This document shows, piece after piece, positions 8,435-16,570 of a stretch of 64,000 bases of DNA (its first letter is position 1; each line of letters begins with the position of its first letter). Source of the stretch: Actinomadura sp. WMMA1423 (GTDB lineage: Bacteria; Actinomycetota; Actinomycetes; Streptosporangiales; Streptosporangiaceae). The stretch covers positions 7,378,001 to 7,442,000 of the forward strand of contig NZ_CP041244.1 in the NCBI RefSeq assembly GCF_006547145.1. Reading direction: 5' to 3'. The position numbers were made by a program, and so were the translations under genes. The notes under the pieces are model-generated. The model ran no database searches, was not told the DNA's origin, and saw only the letters and a list, made by a program, of their open reading frames with translations.

Positions 8435-10470
8435 TGCGCACGGCGGTGGAACTCTCCTGGCGCCTGCTGCGCGGCGGGGGCAGGAACACCATGCTGGGCT
8501 CGCTCCTGACCCTCGCCGCCGTCGCCGTCTCGACCGGTCTTCTGCTGTTCGCGGTGGGTGCCGACCACGCGTTCCTCCAGCGCGCCCACGCCGACGCCTG
8601 GCGGCATCCAGGGAAGCCGGTCGCGGACCCCTCCGCGATGGAGGCGCTGTCGACCGACTACGTCCAGGGCAAGCCGATCACGGTCGTGGAGCTGGCCGCG
8701 CTGAAGGGCGACGCCCCGGTGCCGCCCGGCATGACCCGCTTCCCGAAGCCCGGCGAGGTCTGGACGTCCCCCGCCTTGGCCCGCCTGATGAGGGAGCTGC
8801 CCGCCGACCGGCTCGCGAAGCGGTTCCCCCGTGCGGCGGGAACGCTCGGACGCGGCGCGCTCGTCCATCCCGGAGAGCTCGTGGCCGTGGTCGGACGCGC
8901 CGCCGGCGACCCCGCCATGACCGCCGACCGGGACGCCGTCGAGCATCTCGGCACGACCGGCGGCCCGGCGCGCATCGACCGGTTCGCGACCGGCGCGTCC
9001 TGGGCCGCGGGCGTCTACCTGCTGCTCGCGGGCCTGGCCTCGGCGCTGATGGTCGTCCCGTTGCTGGTCTTCGGCGGCGCCGCGGCCCGGCTCACCGTGG
9101 CCCGCCGCGACGGCAGGCTCGCGGCGCTGCGGCTGGTCGGCGCCACCCCCGGGCAGGTCGTGGCGATCACCGCGACCGAGGCGGTGCTGACGGCGGCCGC
9201 GGGCGCGGTGGCCGGGCTCGTGCTGTACGCGGCGGCGGTACCGCTGCTCACCCGGATCGAGATCGCGGGCGGCGGCTGGTTCGCCGGCGACCTGTGGCCC
9301 GGGCCCGCGCTCCTCGCGGGCGTGCTCGCCGCGGTCCCCGTGCTCGTCGGCGCCAGCGCCGTCGTCGGCCTGCGCCGCGTGGTCGTCAGCCCGCTCGGCG
9401 TCGCGCGCCGCGAGACCCCGCCCGGCATGCGGGCGGTCCGGATCCTCGCGCTGCTCGCCGTCGTGGCGGCGTTCGGCATGGTGGGCGGCGGCCTGATCGA
9501 CATGGGCCGCGCGGGCATGGTCGTCCTGATGGTCTTCCTCGTGCTCGCCTTCCTCGCGATCAACTTCGCGGGCCCCTGGGTGGTGGCGGTCATCGGCCAC
9601 CTGACGGTCGCCACGGCGCGCGGCCCCGCCCGGCTGCTCGCCGGGCGCCGCCTCGTGGACGACCCGCGCTCGGCCTGGCGGACGGTCGCCGGCGTCGCGC
9701 TCACCGGCTTCGTCGCCGGGTTCTTCGCCCTGCTGAACGCCCCCGCGTCCGCCGGCGAGCCGCGGGACGAGCTGCGGCTGGCCGTCCCCTACGAGCGGTC
9801 CGCCGCCGTCGCCGAGCAGGCGAGGGGCAGACTGGCCGGTCTCGATGCGGGGGTCTCGGTGCGCAGGACCGAGGCCGCGCAAGGCCCGCCGCCCGCCGCC
9901 GGGCCCGCGGCCCCGACCGGCGTCGTGACGGTCGAGATCTCCGGCGGAGCCGCCGCCGTCGACCGCGCCCGGACGGTGCTCGCCGGCCTCGTCCCGGGAA
10001 AGGTCGCCACCACCCCGGCCGACGACGAGGTGACCGGTGACCGGCTGCTGGCCGACCTGCGCACCGGAGCGCTGACCGTCCTCGCCGTCTCGTTCCTGCT
10101 CGCCGTCGCGAGCGCGGGCATCACCGGGGCGTCCGCCGTCCTCGACCGCAGGCAGGCGTACGCGATGCTGCGCCTGGCCGGGACGCCCCTGTCCGTGCTC
10201 GACCGGGCGCGCCGCCAGGAGACCCTGATCCCGCTGGCCGTCATGGGCGGCGGCTCCCTGCTGGCGGGACTGTTCTTCAGTCTGCCGTTCGCTCAGGGGT
10301 TCGGGCTCTCCGGCCTAGCCGGGCTCGCGGGGTTCGTCGTCCTCGGCTTCGGCGGCATCCTCGGCGCGAGCGCGCTGAGCCGCCCGCTGTTGCGCTCCGT
10401 AACGGCTGAACCGGCGCCGCGCCCGGACTGGAGCGGAGGAGGGGGCGAGAATGTCAGACCCTCTGCGTAG
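8434..10470 (+). CDS. FtsX-like ABC transporter permease
   Basis: About 678 residues. One N-terminal helix (about residues 20-42) is followed by an extracytoplasmic region of about 150 residues, then clusters of helices around residues 190-220, 240-275, 330-400 and near the C terminus. This is the two-FtsX-domain layout of MacB/BceB-like permeases. The sequence RRDGRLAALRLVGATPGQV is the typical cytoplasmic coupling segment, and a second copy appears near the end as QAYAMLRLAGTPLSV. The ATG overlaps the ATPase stop by one base. Expression is probably controlled by the divergent two-component system. Confidence 0.87.
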   Translation: MRTAVELSWRLLRGGGRNTMLGSLLTLAAVAVSTGLLLFAVGADHAFLQRAHADAWRHPGKPVADPSAMEALSTDYVQGKPITVVELAALKGDAPVPPGMTRFPKPGEVWTSPALARLMRELPADRLAKRFPRAAGTLGRGALVHPGELVAVVGRAAGDPAMTADRDAVEHLGTTGGPARIDRFATGASWAAGVYLLLAGLASALMVVPLLVFGGAAARLTVARRDGRLAALRLVGATPGQVVAITATEAVLTAAAGAVAGLVLYAAAVPLLTRIEIAGGGWFAGDLWPGPALLAGVLAAVPVLVGASAVVGLRRVVVSPLGVARRETPPGMRAVRILALLAVVAAFGMVGGGLIDMGRAGMVVLMVFLVLAFLAINFAGPWVVAVIGHLTVATARGPARLLAGRRLVDDPRSAWRTVAGVALTGFVAGFFALLNAPASAGEPRDELRLAVPYERSAAVAEQARGRLAGLDAGVSVRRTEAAQGPPPAAGPAAPTGVVTVEISGGAAAVDRARTVLAGLVPGKVATTPADDEVTGDRLLADLRTGALTVLAVSFLLAVASAGITGASAVLDRRQAYAMLRLAGTPLSVLDRARRQETLIPLAVMGGGSLLAGLFFSLPFAQGFGLSGLAGLAGFVVLGFGGILGASALSRPLLRSVTAEPAPRPDWSGGGGENVRPSA

Positions 10471-10607
10471 CGTTGACCTTGTGATTTGGGAGACACCGGG
10501 AACAGGTGTCGAACCAAGTTGCTTTCAACTACGTACCTAGGGGTATGTGACAGACGGTGGCGTTCGCACAGGCGCGGCTCCACCGGTCCAAGGAAGGGGC
10601 GTTGGCA

Positions 10608-10817
10608 GTGAGCGCAGCGACCGGCACGTTCCATCTCACCCACCCGCGGCTTGACGGGCCCGCCGAGCGGACCGTCGTCGAGCCGTGGCTCACCGAACTC
10701 CCCCATGCGACGCTGAACGCCTACGCCGAGACCGCGCCCCCGCTCGCCGCGGTCGAGGCCCTGCCGGTGCGTCCGCAGCGCCTGCCCGCCCGCCGCCGCG
10801 TCGCCGTGGCGGCCTGA
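10608..10817 (+). CDS. Hypothetical small protein, monocistronic
   Basis: About 69 residues with a Pro/Ala/Arg-rich C terminus ending PARRRVAVAA; no cysteine, membrane helix or recognised domain. The GTG at 10608 has GGAAGG about ten bases upstream and is preferred to the GTG at 10557. It is a single-gene unit: a strong terminator follows 28 bases after the stop. Its upstream region holds an inverted repeat (GACACC 10492-10497, GGTGTC 10505-10510). A short secreted or modified peptide cannot be excluded, but nothing supports that directly. Confidence 0.45.
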   Translation: MSAATGTFHLTHPRLDGPAERTVVEPWLTELPHATLNAYAETAPPLAAVEALPVRPQRLPARRRVAVAA

Positions 10818-10845
10818 CGAGCCCACCCCGCGAAGGGACCCCGCG

Positions 10846-10876
10846 AAGGGATCGAGGCCTGGTGCCTCGATCCCTT
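10846..10876 (+). terminator. Strong intrinsic-type terminator
   Basis: Thirteen-base perfect arms (10846-10858 and 10864-10876, left arm AAGGGATCGAGGC) with a five-base loop, followed by a T-rich stretch. It ends the small hypothetical gene and isolates the methyltransferase promoter that begins four bases later. Confidence 0.85.
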
Positions 10877-10879
10877 TCC

Positions 10880-10929
10880 TTGTGCCCGAGCGTCTCGCAT
10901 TCTGATACGGACTTCTCAAATTATGAGAA
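10880..10929 (+). promoter_or_regulatory. Methyltransferase promoter with inverted-repeat operator
   Basis: TTGTGC (10880-10885) and TGATAC (10903-10908) are 17 bases apart, a good vegetative promoter. Directly downstream is a perfect inverted repeat, TTCTCA (10913-10918), five bases, TGAGAA (10924-10929), covering the expected transcription start. This is the size of site bound by TetR/MarR-family repressors; no regulator gene is adjacent. Confidence 0.65.
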
Positions 10930-10973
10930 ACCATCGTACGGTGGGGACACCTGGACACAGAGAGGTGATCCCG

Positions 10974-11774
10974 ATGCCCGCGAAGGCGACCTACACCCAC
11001 GGCCACCACCAGAGCGTGCTGAGCTCGCACCAGTGGCGCACGGCCGAGAACTCCGCCGCGTACCTGCTCGGGCACCTGCGTCCGGGCCTTTCGGTGCTGG
11101 ACGTCGGATGCGGGCCGGGCACCATCACCGCCGGGCTCGCCGAGCGCGTCGCGCCGGGCCGTGTCGTCGCCGCCGACGCCGCCGAGAACGTCCTGGACGA
11201 GGCCCGCAGGAACACCGCCTCGCTGGAGAACGTCGAGTTCGAGGTCGCCGACGTCCATGCCCTGGACCATCCCGACGGCACGTTCGACGTCGTCCACGCC
11301 CACCAGGTTTTGCAACACGTGGGCGACCCCGTCGGGGCGCTGCGCGAGATGCGCCGCGTGGCCAGGCCCGGAGGGATCGTCGCCGTACGCGAGGCCGACT
11401 TCGGCGCCATGGCCTGGTACCCGAACCCGCCCGGCATGGACTCCTGGATGCCGATCTACTACGAGGTCGCGCGAACCAACGGCGGCGAGCCCGACGCCGG
11501 CCGCCGCCTGGTCTCCTGGGCCCGCGCCGCCGGGTTCACCGACGTGACCGCGTCGGCCTCCGCCTGGTGCTACGCCACCCCTGAGGAGCGGGAGTGGTGG
11601 AGCGAGTCCTGGGGCGGCCGCCTGGTCAGGTCGTCGGTGGCCGACCACGCCGTCGCGGGCGGCCACGCCACCAGGGAGGAACTCCAGCGCGTCTACGAGG
11701 GCTGGAAGGCGTGGGCCGCCGCCGAGGACGGCTGGTACTCCGTCACCCACGGCGAGATCCTCTGCCGCGTGTGA
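10974..11774 (+). CDS. Class I SAM-dependent methyltransferase
   Basis: About 266 residues. The SAM-binding motif I is VLDVGCGPGT (residues 41-50), then an acidic motif II (VVAADAAENVL), LEHV-like region (HAHQVLQHVGDPVGAL) and a post-motif GGIVAVREADFG. It resembles the UbiE/COQ5-like small-molecule methyltransferases; the substrate is not predictable. The ATG at 10974 follows AGAGGTGA. It is a single-gene unit with its own operator-bearing promoter and a hairpin terminator shared with the convergent acetolactate synthase-like gene. Confidence 0.82.
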   Translation: MPAKATYTHGHHQSVLSSHQWRTAENSAAYLLGHLRPGLSVLDVGCGPGTITAGLAERVAPGRVVAADAAENVLDEARRNTASLENVEFEVADVHALDHPDGTFDVVHAHQVLQHVGDPVGALREMRRVARPGGIVAVREADFGAMAWYPNPPGMDSWMPIYYEVARTNGGEPDAGRRLVSWARAAGFTDVTASASAWCYATPEEREWWSESWGGRLVRSSVADHAVAGGHATREELQRVYEGWKAWAAAEDGWYSVTHGEILCRV

Positions 11775-11787
11775 CGGGCTTCGCCGC

Positions 11788-11808
11788 GGCCCCTTCTCGG
11801 AAGGGGCC
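11788..11808. terminator. Bidirectional hairpin between convergent genes
   Basis: GGCCCCTT (11788-11795), five-base loop, AAGGGGCC (11801-11808). It lies 13 bases after the methyltransferase stop and just beyond the convergent stop at 11814. A second copy of AAGGGGCC follows at once, giving an alternative partial pairing. Confidence 0.65.
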
Positions 11809-11813
11809 GGTTC

Positions 11814-13523
11814 TCAGAAGGGGCCGGTGAGGTCGCCGAGCTTGTCGGTCAGCTGCAGGTTGTGGGAGTAGTCGACCGGGACGGCGATGACCGAGACCGC
11901 GTCGTCGTCGAGGGCCTTGCGGAGGGTGGGGAGCAGCTCGGCGGCCGACTCGACGCGGTAGCCGCGGGCGCCGAAGCTCTCGGCGTACCGGACGAAGTCG
12001 GGGTTGCCGAACCTGGTGTTCGAGCTGCGCCCGAGGTCGAGGTCCATCTTCCACTCGATCAGGCCGTAGGCGGAGTCGTCCCAGATCAGCACGGTGATCG
12101 GGATGTTCTCGCGGACGGCCGTCTCCAGCTCCTGCGAGTTCATCAGGAACGCGCCGTCCCCCGTCGCGGCGAGGACCCTGCGTTCGGGGCGGGCGAGCTT
12201 GGCGGCGATCGCGCCGGGGACCGAGAAGCCCATCGACGACAGCCCGTTGGAGACCAGCAGCGTGTTCGGCTCGTAGGTCGGGTACATGCGGGCCATCCAC
12301 ATCTTCACCGCGCCGGTGTCGGCGAGGACGATGTCGCCGCGGCCCATGGCCGCGCGGATGTCGGCGACGATGCGGCGCGGGGAGAGCGGGTAGCCGTCCT
12401 CGGTCGCCCCCTCGGCCATCTCCTCCTGGAGCATCTCCCTGATCTTCTGGCCTGTCGAGCGGAGCTCGTCCGTTGGATGGTGGTGGGCGGGGGCTGGAGG
12501 ATGGTCTGTCCCGTTCACGTCGAAGCGGCGGTGGACCGAGTCGGCGAGGGCGCGCAGCGAGCGGGAGATGTCGCCCTGGATGCCGACCTCGACCGGGTAG
12601 TGGTCGTCGACCTCGGCGGGCGACTGGTGGATATGGATGATCTTCTTGTCCGCGTTCGGGTTGATCTTGACCGGGTCGAACTCCTGGAGCTCGTAGCCGA
12701 CGGCGATCAGCACGTCCGCCTCGTCGAAGCCGTGGTTGACGTAGTCGTGGCGCATGAAGCCGAACGCGCCGAGGGCGTTGCGGTGGTCGTCGGGGAAGAC
12801 GCCCTTGCCGTTGAACGTGGTGGCGACCGGGAGACCGAGGTGTTCGGAGAAGTACACGAGGGCGTCACTCGCGCGGGCGCGGGTGGCGCCGTGGCCGGCC
12901 AGGACGATCGGCCGCCGCGCGAGGGCGAGCACGTCGGCGGCGCGGGCGATCTGGGACGCGGAGGGCTCCTGCGGCCGCACGATGTTGACCGGCAGCGGCC
13001 CGAGATCGGCGGGGACGTCGGCGGACTCCACGTCCTCCGGGATCGCCAGGTAGACGGCGCCGGGCCGTTCGGTCTGCGCCGTCTTGAACGCCTTGCGGAC
13101 CATCTCGGGCAGCGCCTCCGCCCGGGGCGCGAGCTCCGACCACTTGGTGATCGGGCGGAACAGCGACACCAGGTCGACGATCTGGTGCGACTCCTTGTAG
13201 ATGCGGTCCAGGCCGACCTGGGCGGAGATCGCCACGACGGGCGTGCTGTTGGTGGTGGCGTCCGCGACGCCGAGCTGGAGGTTGATCGCGCCGGGGCCGA
13301 GCGTCGCGGAGGCCACCCCGGCCCTGCCGGTGAGGCGGCCGTAGATCTCCGCCATGAACGCGGCGCCCTGCTCGTGCCGGACGAGGACGTACCGGATGGA
13401 CGAGTCGTTCAGCGCGTCGACGAAATGGATGTTCTCCTCGCCGGGGATCCCGAAGACGAACTCCACGCCTTCCGCCTCGAGGATCCTGACGAGCAGCCGG
13501 GCGGCGCCCTCCTGCGTGGACAT
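11814..13523 (-). CDS. Thiamine-diphosphate enzyme, acetolactate synthase-like
   Basis: About 569 residues with three domains of the acetohydroxyacid synthase fold: N-terminal pyrimidine-binding domain with the catalytic Glu in VRHEQGAAFM, central domain, and C-terminal pyrophosphate-binding domain with GDGAFLMN. Annotated homologues are called acetolactate synthase (pyruvate to 2-acetolactate), but a decarboxylase or oxidase of the same superfamily is possible. No regulatory subunit gene lies nearby, which argues for a catabolic rather than branched-chain biosynthetic enzyme. The ATG at 13523 is preferred over 13535 because GGAGA lies at proper distance. It follows the F420-type oxidoreductase by 115 bases. 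Confidence 0.8.
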   Translation of the reverse strand: MSTQEGAARLLVRILEAEGVEFVFGIPGEENIHFVDALNDSSIRYVLVRHEQGAAFMAEIYGRLTGRAGVASATLGPGAINLQLGVADATTNSTPVVAISAQVGLDRIYKESHQIVDLVSLFRPITKWSELAPRAEALPEMVRKAFKTAQTERPGAVYLAIPEDVESADVPADLGPLPVNIVRPQEPSASQIARAADVLALARRPIVLAGHGATRARASDALVYFSEHLGLPVATTFNGKGVFPDDHRNALGAFGFMRHDYVNHGFDEADVLIAVGYELQEFDPVKINPNADKKIIHIHQSPAEVDDHYPVEVGIQGDISRSLRALADSVHRRFDVNGTDHPPAPAHHHPTDELRSTGQKIREMLQEEMAEGATEDGYPLSPRRIVADIRAAMGRGDIVLADTGAVKMWMARMYPTYEPNTLLVSNGLSSMGFSVPGAIAAKLARPERRVLAATGDGAFLMNSQELETAVRENIPITVLIWDDSAYGLIEWKMDLDLGRSSNTRFGNPDFVRYAESFGARGYRVESAAELLPTLRKALDDDAVSVIAVPVDYSHNLQLTDKLGDLTGPF

Positions 13524-13552
13524 CGCGTGTCCCATCTCCAGTCTGCGTTTCT

Positions 13553-13580
13553 CCTGGGTGCCTTAGGTGCAGCACCCAGG
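13553..13580 (-). promoter_or_regulatory. Stem-loop upstream of the acetolactate synthase-like gene
   Basis: Perfect nine-base arms, CCTGGGTGC (13553-13561) and GCACCCAGG (13572-13580), with a ten-base loop, 30 bases upstream of the start. There is no T-run, so it may be an operator or a leader structure rather than a terminator. Confidence 0.4.
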
Positions 13581-13638
13581 TCCCTACCTCCATTCCGCGC
13601 GATGATGTGTTCTCGATCTCCCGGGAGCCCCGATCCCC

Positions 13639-14658
13639 TCAGGAGTCGGCCATCTCCTTGATGGCGCGAAGGGTCGGCTCGTCCTTCACCCCGGCGATCA
13701 GGAGGGTGCTCACCGGGCTGTCGCGCCACAGCTGGAGCCTCTCCTTGATCCGCCCGAGCGGGCCGAGGAGGGAGATCGCGTCGGCCAGCCCGTCCGGGAC
13801 GGCCTTGATCGCCTCGGCGCGGCGGCCGCTCAGGAACAGCTCCTGGACGCGCCCCGCCTCCTCCGCGTAGCCGAGCCGGCCGATCAGGTCCAGGTGGAAG
13901 TTGCGGTCCTTTGCGCCCATCCCGCCGATGTAGAAGGCGAGCGGGATCTTGGCGAACTCCAGGGCGGAGTCCAGGTCGTCGGTGACGATCGTGGTGACGG
14001 TCGCGGCGATCTCGAAGTCGTCCGGGCGGCCGGCCAGCGAGGCGCCGAACACCGGCTCGATCTGCTCGGGGTCGACGAACAGCGGCAGCCAGCCCTGGGT
14101 GATCTCGGCGGACAGCGCGACGTTCTTCGGCCCCTCCGCGCCCAGGTAGACGGGGATCTCCGGGCGGACGGGGTGGGCGATCGACTTCAGCGGCTTGCCG
14201 AGGCCCGACCCGCCGGGGTAGGGCAGCGGGTAGTGCGGGCCCTCGCTGGTGACCGGGGCCTCGCGGCGCCACACCTGCCGCACGATGTCGAGGTACTCGC
14301 GGGTGCGGGCGAGCGGCTTCGGGAACGGCTGCCCGTACCAGCCCTCCACGACCTGCGGGCCTGACGCGCCGAGCCCGAGGATGACGCGCCCGCCCGACAG
14401 GGCGTCCAGCGTGAGCGCGTGCATCGCGGTGGCCGCGGGGGTCCGCGCCGACATCTGGACGACGGCCGTGCCCAGCTTGATGCGGGACGTGCGGGCGCCG
14501 TACCAGGCGAGCGTGGTGAACGCGTCCGAGCCGTACGCCTCGGCGGTGAACACCGAGTCGTAGCCGCAGCGCTCGGCGGCCAGGACCGTCTCGGTCTGGT
14601 CGTCGGGGTCGCGCTGCCAGTAGCCGACGTTGATGCCGAGCTTGAGTTCCGCGGTCAC
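13639..14658 (-). CDS. LLM-class F420-dependent oxidoreductase
   Basis: About 339 residues of the luciferase-like TIM-barrel family that uses coenzyme F420. Diagnostic stretches are FTAEAYGSDAFTTLAWYG, SARTPAATAMHALTLD, LGLGASGPQVVEGWYG and LGAEGPKNVAL. From memory, these closely match the M. tuberculosis protein Rv3520c of the cholesterol-catabolism region. The GTG at 14658 follows GGAGGG. A KstR-type operator lies 34 bases upstream, so the gene probably belongs to a sterol/lipid regulon. The exact substrate is unknown. Confidence 0.88.
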   Translation of the reverse strand: MTAELKLGINVGYWQRDPDDQTETVLAAERCGYDSVFTAEAYGSDAFTTLAWYGARTSRIKLGTAVVQMSARTPAATAMHALTLDALSGGRVILGLGASGPQVVEGWYGQPFPKPLARTREYLDIVRQVWRREAPVTSEGPHYPLPYPGGSGLGKPLKSIAHPVRPEIPVYLGAEGPKNVALSAEITQGWLPLFVDPEQIEPVFGASLAGRPDDFEIAATVTTIVTDDLDSALEFAKIPLAFYIGGMGAKDRNFHLDLIGRLGYAEEAGRVQELFLSGRRAEAIKAVPDGLADAISLLGPLGRIKERLQLWRDSPVSTLLIAGVKDEPTLRAIKEMADS

Positions 14659-14691
14659 GTTGCACCCTCCGGTAGTCGACGCACGGGCGAT

Positions 14692-14709
14692 ACTAGAACA
14701 CGTTCTAGT
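14692..14709 (-). promoter_or_regulatory. KstR-type operator
   Basis: Perfect palindrome with eight-base arms, ACTAGAAC (14692-14699) and GTTCTAGT (14702-14709), two-base centre. On the minus strand its core reads TAGAACGTGTTCTA, matching the KstR motif TnnAACnnGTTnnA known from mycobacterial cholesterol regulons. It overlaps a TAGTAT -10-like hexamer on the minus strand. Confidence 0.75.
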
Positions 14710-14759
14710 TTCCCGGAAGGGGGCCTCCCCGGGCGAGCGGCGGGGGACGGGCACGGCAC

Positions 14760-14788
14760 GGGGCCGCGGCGTCGTCCGCCGCGGCCCC
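14760..14788 (-). terminator. GC-rich hairpin after DUF397 gene
   Basis: Perfect 12-base arms (14760-14771 and 14777-14788), five-base loop, 12 bases beyond the DUF397 stop. The usual actinobacterial hairpin without a T-run; probable end of the XRE-DUF397 transcript. Confidence 0.7.
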
Positions 14789-14799
14789 GCCACCGGTCG

Positions 14800-15000
14800 C
14801 TAGCTCTCCTTGATCGTGTCCAGCAGGCTCCGCCAGGCGGCCGGCGTCAGCACCAGGGCCGGGCCGGCGGGGTCCTTGGAGTCGCGCACGGCGCGAAGGT
14901 CGCTGGACAGGGCGGCCATCTCGACGCACTGGTCTCCGCTTCCGCTGCGGGACGACTTGCGCCAGACGGCCTGGGTGAGTTCGCGCTGGAGGTGGGTCAC
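14800..15000 (-). CDS. DUF397 domain protein
   Basis: A 66-residue DUF397 protein: WRKSSRSGSGDQCVEMA near the start and RDSKDPAGPALVLTPAAWRSLL at the end are diagnostic. These proteins occur almost always next to XRE/DUF5753 regulators and are proposed to work with them (BldB/WhiJ-like modules in Streptomyces development); the mechanism is unclear. The GTG start overlaps the regulator stop by four bases. Confidence 0.9.
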   Translation of the reverse strand: MTHLQRELTQAVWRKSSRSGSGDQCVEMAALSSDLRAVRDSKDPAGPALVLTPAAWRSLLDTIKES

Positions 15001-15842
15001 GGGCTGCTCCTTGCTGCCTCGACGATGAGGTGCGCGGACTCCTCGGGGGACAGGGCCGCGTCCACGATCCGTTGGAAGCGGTCCCTATGTTTTGCTATTG
15101 CCTCAGCGCTCTCAAGGTAAACGTCGCCCATGGTCCCCTCGACGTAGGCGATATCAGGGTCTGCGGGGTCCGGATACGACAATATGGTGAAACGTCCGTC
15201 CAGGCCCGCATGCTCCGCTGCTGTAAACGGAAGTACCTGGATCGTCACGGATGGGCGGGTTTTCGTGGCGGTGGCGAGGGCCTCCAGCTGAGCCCGCATC
15301 ACCTCGTGGCCGCCGATCGGGCGGTGCAGCACCGACTCGTCGAAGATGACTTCCAGCCGCGGCGCGTCGGCCCGGTCCAGCAGCGCCTGGCGGATCTTGC
15401 GGGCGGCGATGCGGCGCTCGATCTCCTCCTCCGAGGGCAGCAGCCGGCCCGCCCTGATCACGGCGTTGGAGTACGGCTCGGTCTGGAGCAGGCCGTGCAC
15501 GAGCTGCGGATCCCAGGTGCGGATGTGGGAGGCCTCGTCCTCGAGCGCGACGTAGCTGCCCGCGAAGACGTCCTGGTAGGCGGTCCACCAGCCGCGCTGA
15601 CCGGCCTGCCGGGCCAGGGTGATGAGCGCGTCGCGGTCCGGGCTCGGCACGCCGTAGAGGTCGAGGATGTCGGCGATGTCGCCGGGTTTGGGGCGGGTCT
15701 GGCTGGTTTCCAGGCGGGAGACGGTGGCTCTCGACCAGTCGAGCCGGTCCGCCACCTCCTGGAGCGTGAGGCCCTGCTCCTCGCGCAGCTTGCGGAGCTC
15801 CCGGGCGAGACGGCGGCCACGGACGGTGGGGCGGTAGGTCAT
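14997..15842 (-). CDS. XRE-family regulator with DUF5753 domain
   Basis: About 281 residues. The N-terminal helix-turn-helix includes LREEQGLTLQEVADRLDWSR, and the C-terminal DUF5753 ligand/partner domain includes the characteristic LVHGLLQTEPYSNAVIR. It belongs to the WhiJ-like regulators that pair with DUF397 proteins. The ATG at 15842 is used; a longer frame to 15878 lacks a good ribosome binding site. An inverted repeat just upstream (15843-15866) may be an autoregulatory site. An anti-sigma-like ATPase gene is divergent. Confidence 0.9.
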   Translation of the reverse strand: MTYRPTVRGRRLARELRKLREEQGLTLQEVADRLDWSRATVSRLETSQTRPKPGDIADILDLYGVPSPDRDALITLARQAGQRGWWTAYQDVFAGSYVALEDEASHIRTWDPQLVHGLLQTEPYSNAVIRAGRLLPSEEEIERRIAARKIRQALLDRADAPRLEVIFDESVLHRPIGGHEVMRAQLEALATATKTRPSVTIQVLPFTAAEHAGLDGRFTILSYPDPADPDIAYVEGTMGDVYLESAEAIAKHRDRFQRIVDAALSPEESAHLIVEAARSSP

Positions 15843-15866
15843 GGGAGTGGAGTCTTTATCACTCCC
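15843..15866. promoter_or_regulatory. Inverted repeat at XRE start
   Basis: GGGAGTG (15843-15849) and CACTCCC (15860-15866), ten-base spacer, abutting the XRE start codon. It could be an operator or a structure hiding the start site, since no Shine-Dalgarno of normal strength is visible. Confidence 0.4.
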
Positions 15867-16045
15867 GGCGCCCGTCACAACGCGATTGACGAACCCGGCA
15901 GGAAGGTCAGAGCAATTCCATGAAGGGTGTTGCGGTTGTGAGAATCTCAGGAGACGCTTGAATGCGTGATCGGACGCGGACCGACAGTGACGACGGTTCG
16001 CGGCCGCACCCCCTTCCCCACGCCCACGATTCCTCGGGAGGAACC

Positions 16046-16570
16046 GTGAAGAGCATCCCAGCCGACCTGACGGCCGAGACGATGGCCGACGCCATGGCGG
16101 GCCGCGACCCCGTCCGCGGCGACGGCGTGCCCGGGTGGGTGTGGGCCCTGCCGGGCGGCCCGGGAGGAGCGGGCTACGCCCGCGGCGTCCTTCGCGACGC
16201 CCTCGCCTCCCTCGGCGTGCCGCCGGACGGGATCTCCGACGCCCGTCTCATGGTGAGCGAGCTGGCCACGAACGCCCACCAGCACGCCGGCGAGCACGGT
16301 CCGCACGAGCTGTGGGTCTACACCGGGGACGGGACGGCGGGCGCGGTGCGCTGCGCCGTCTTCGACACCTACGCCGACGCCGGCCTGCCCGGCTACTCGT
16401 GGACATCCGGCGACTGCGGGCGCGGGCTCAGCATCGTCCGGGAGCTGTCGGCCGGGCGCTGGGGCCTGCGGCGCACCCTCTCCCGGCTCGGCCCGCCCGT
16501 CCGCGGGAAGGCCGTCTGGTTCGCCGTCCCCGGGACCGTCGGCACGGCGCTCCGCTTACCCCGCCGCTAG
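16046..16570 (+). CDS. Anti-sigma-like HATPase domain protein
   Basis: About 174 residues with a GHKL ATPase fold of the RsbW/SpoIIAB type: N-box LMVSELATNAHQHAG near residue 70, and glycine-rich GDCGRGLSIVRELS near residue 125. Such stand-alone domains in actinomycetes are found next to XRE/DUF397 pairs and are thought to be kinases of small regulatory proteins. The GTG at 16046 has a strong GGGAGG upstream and is preferred to the ATG at 15962. Its stop overlaps the convergent TetR gene stop by four bases. Confidence 0.85.
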   Translation: MKSIPADLTAETMADAMAGRDPVRGDGVPGWVWALPGGPGGAGYARGVLRDALASLGVPPDGISDARLMVSELATNAHQHAGEHGPHELWVYTGDGTAGAVRCAVFDTYADAGLPGYSWTSGDCGRGLSIVRELSAGRWGLRRTLSRLGPPVRGKAVWFAVPGTVGTALRLPRR

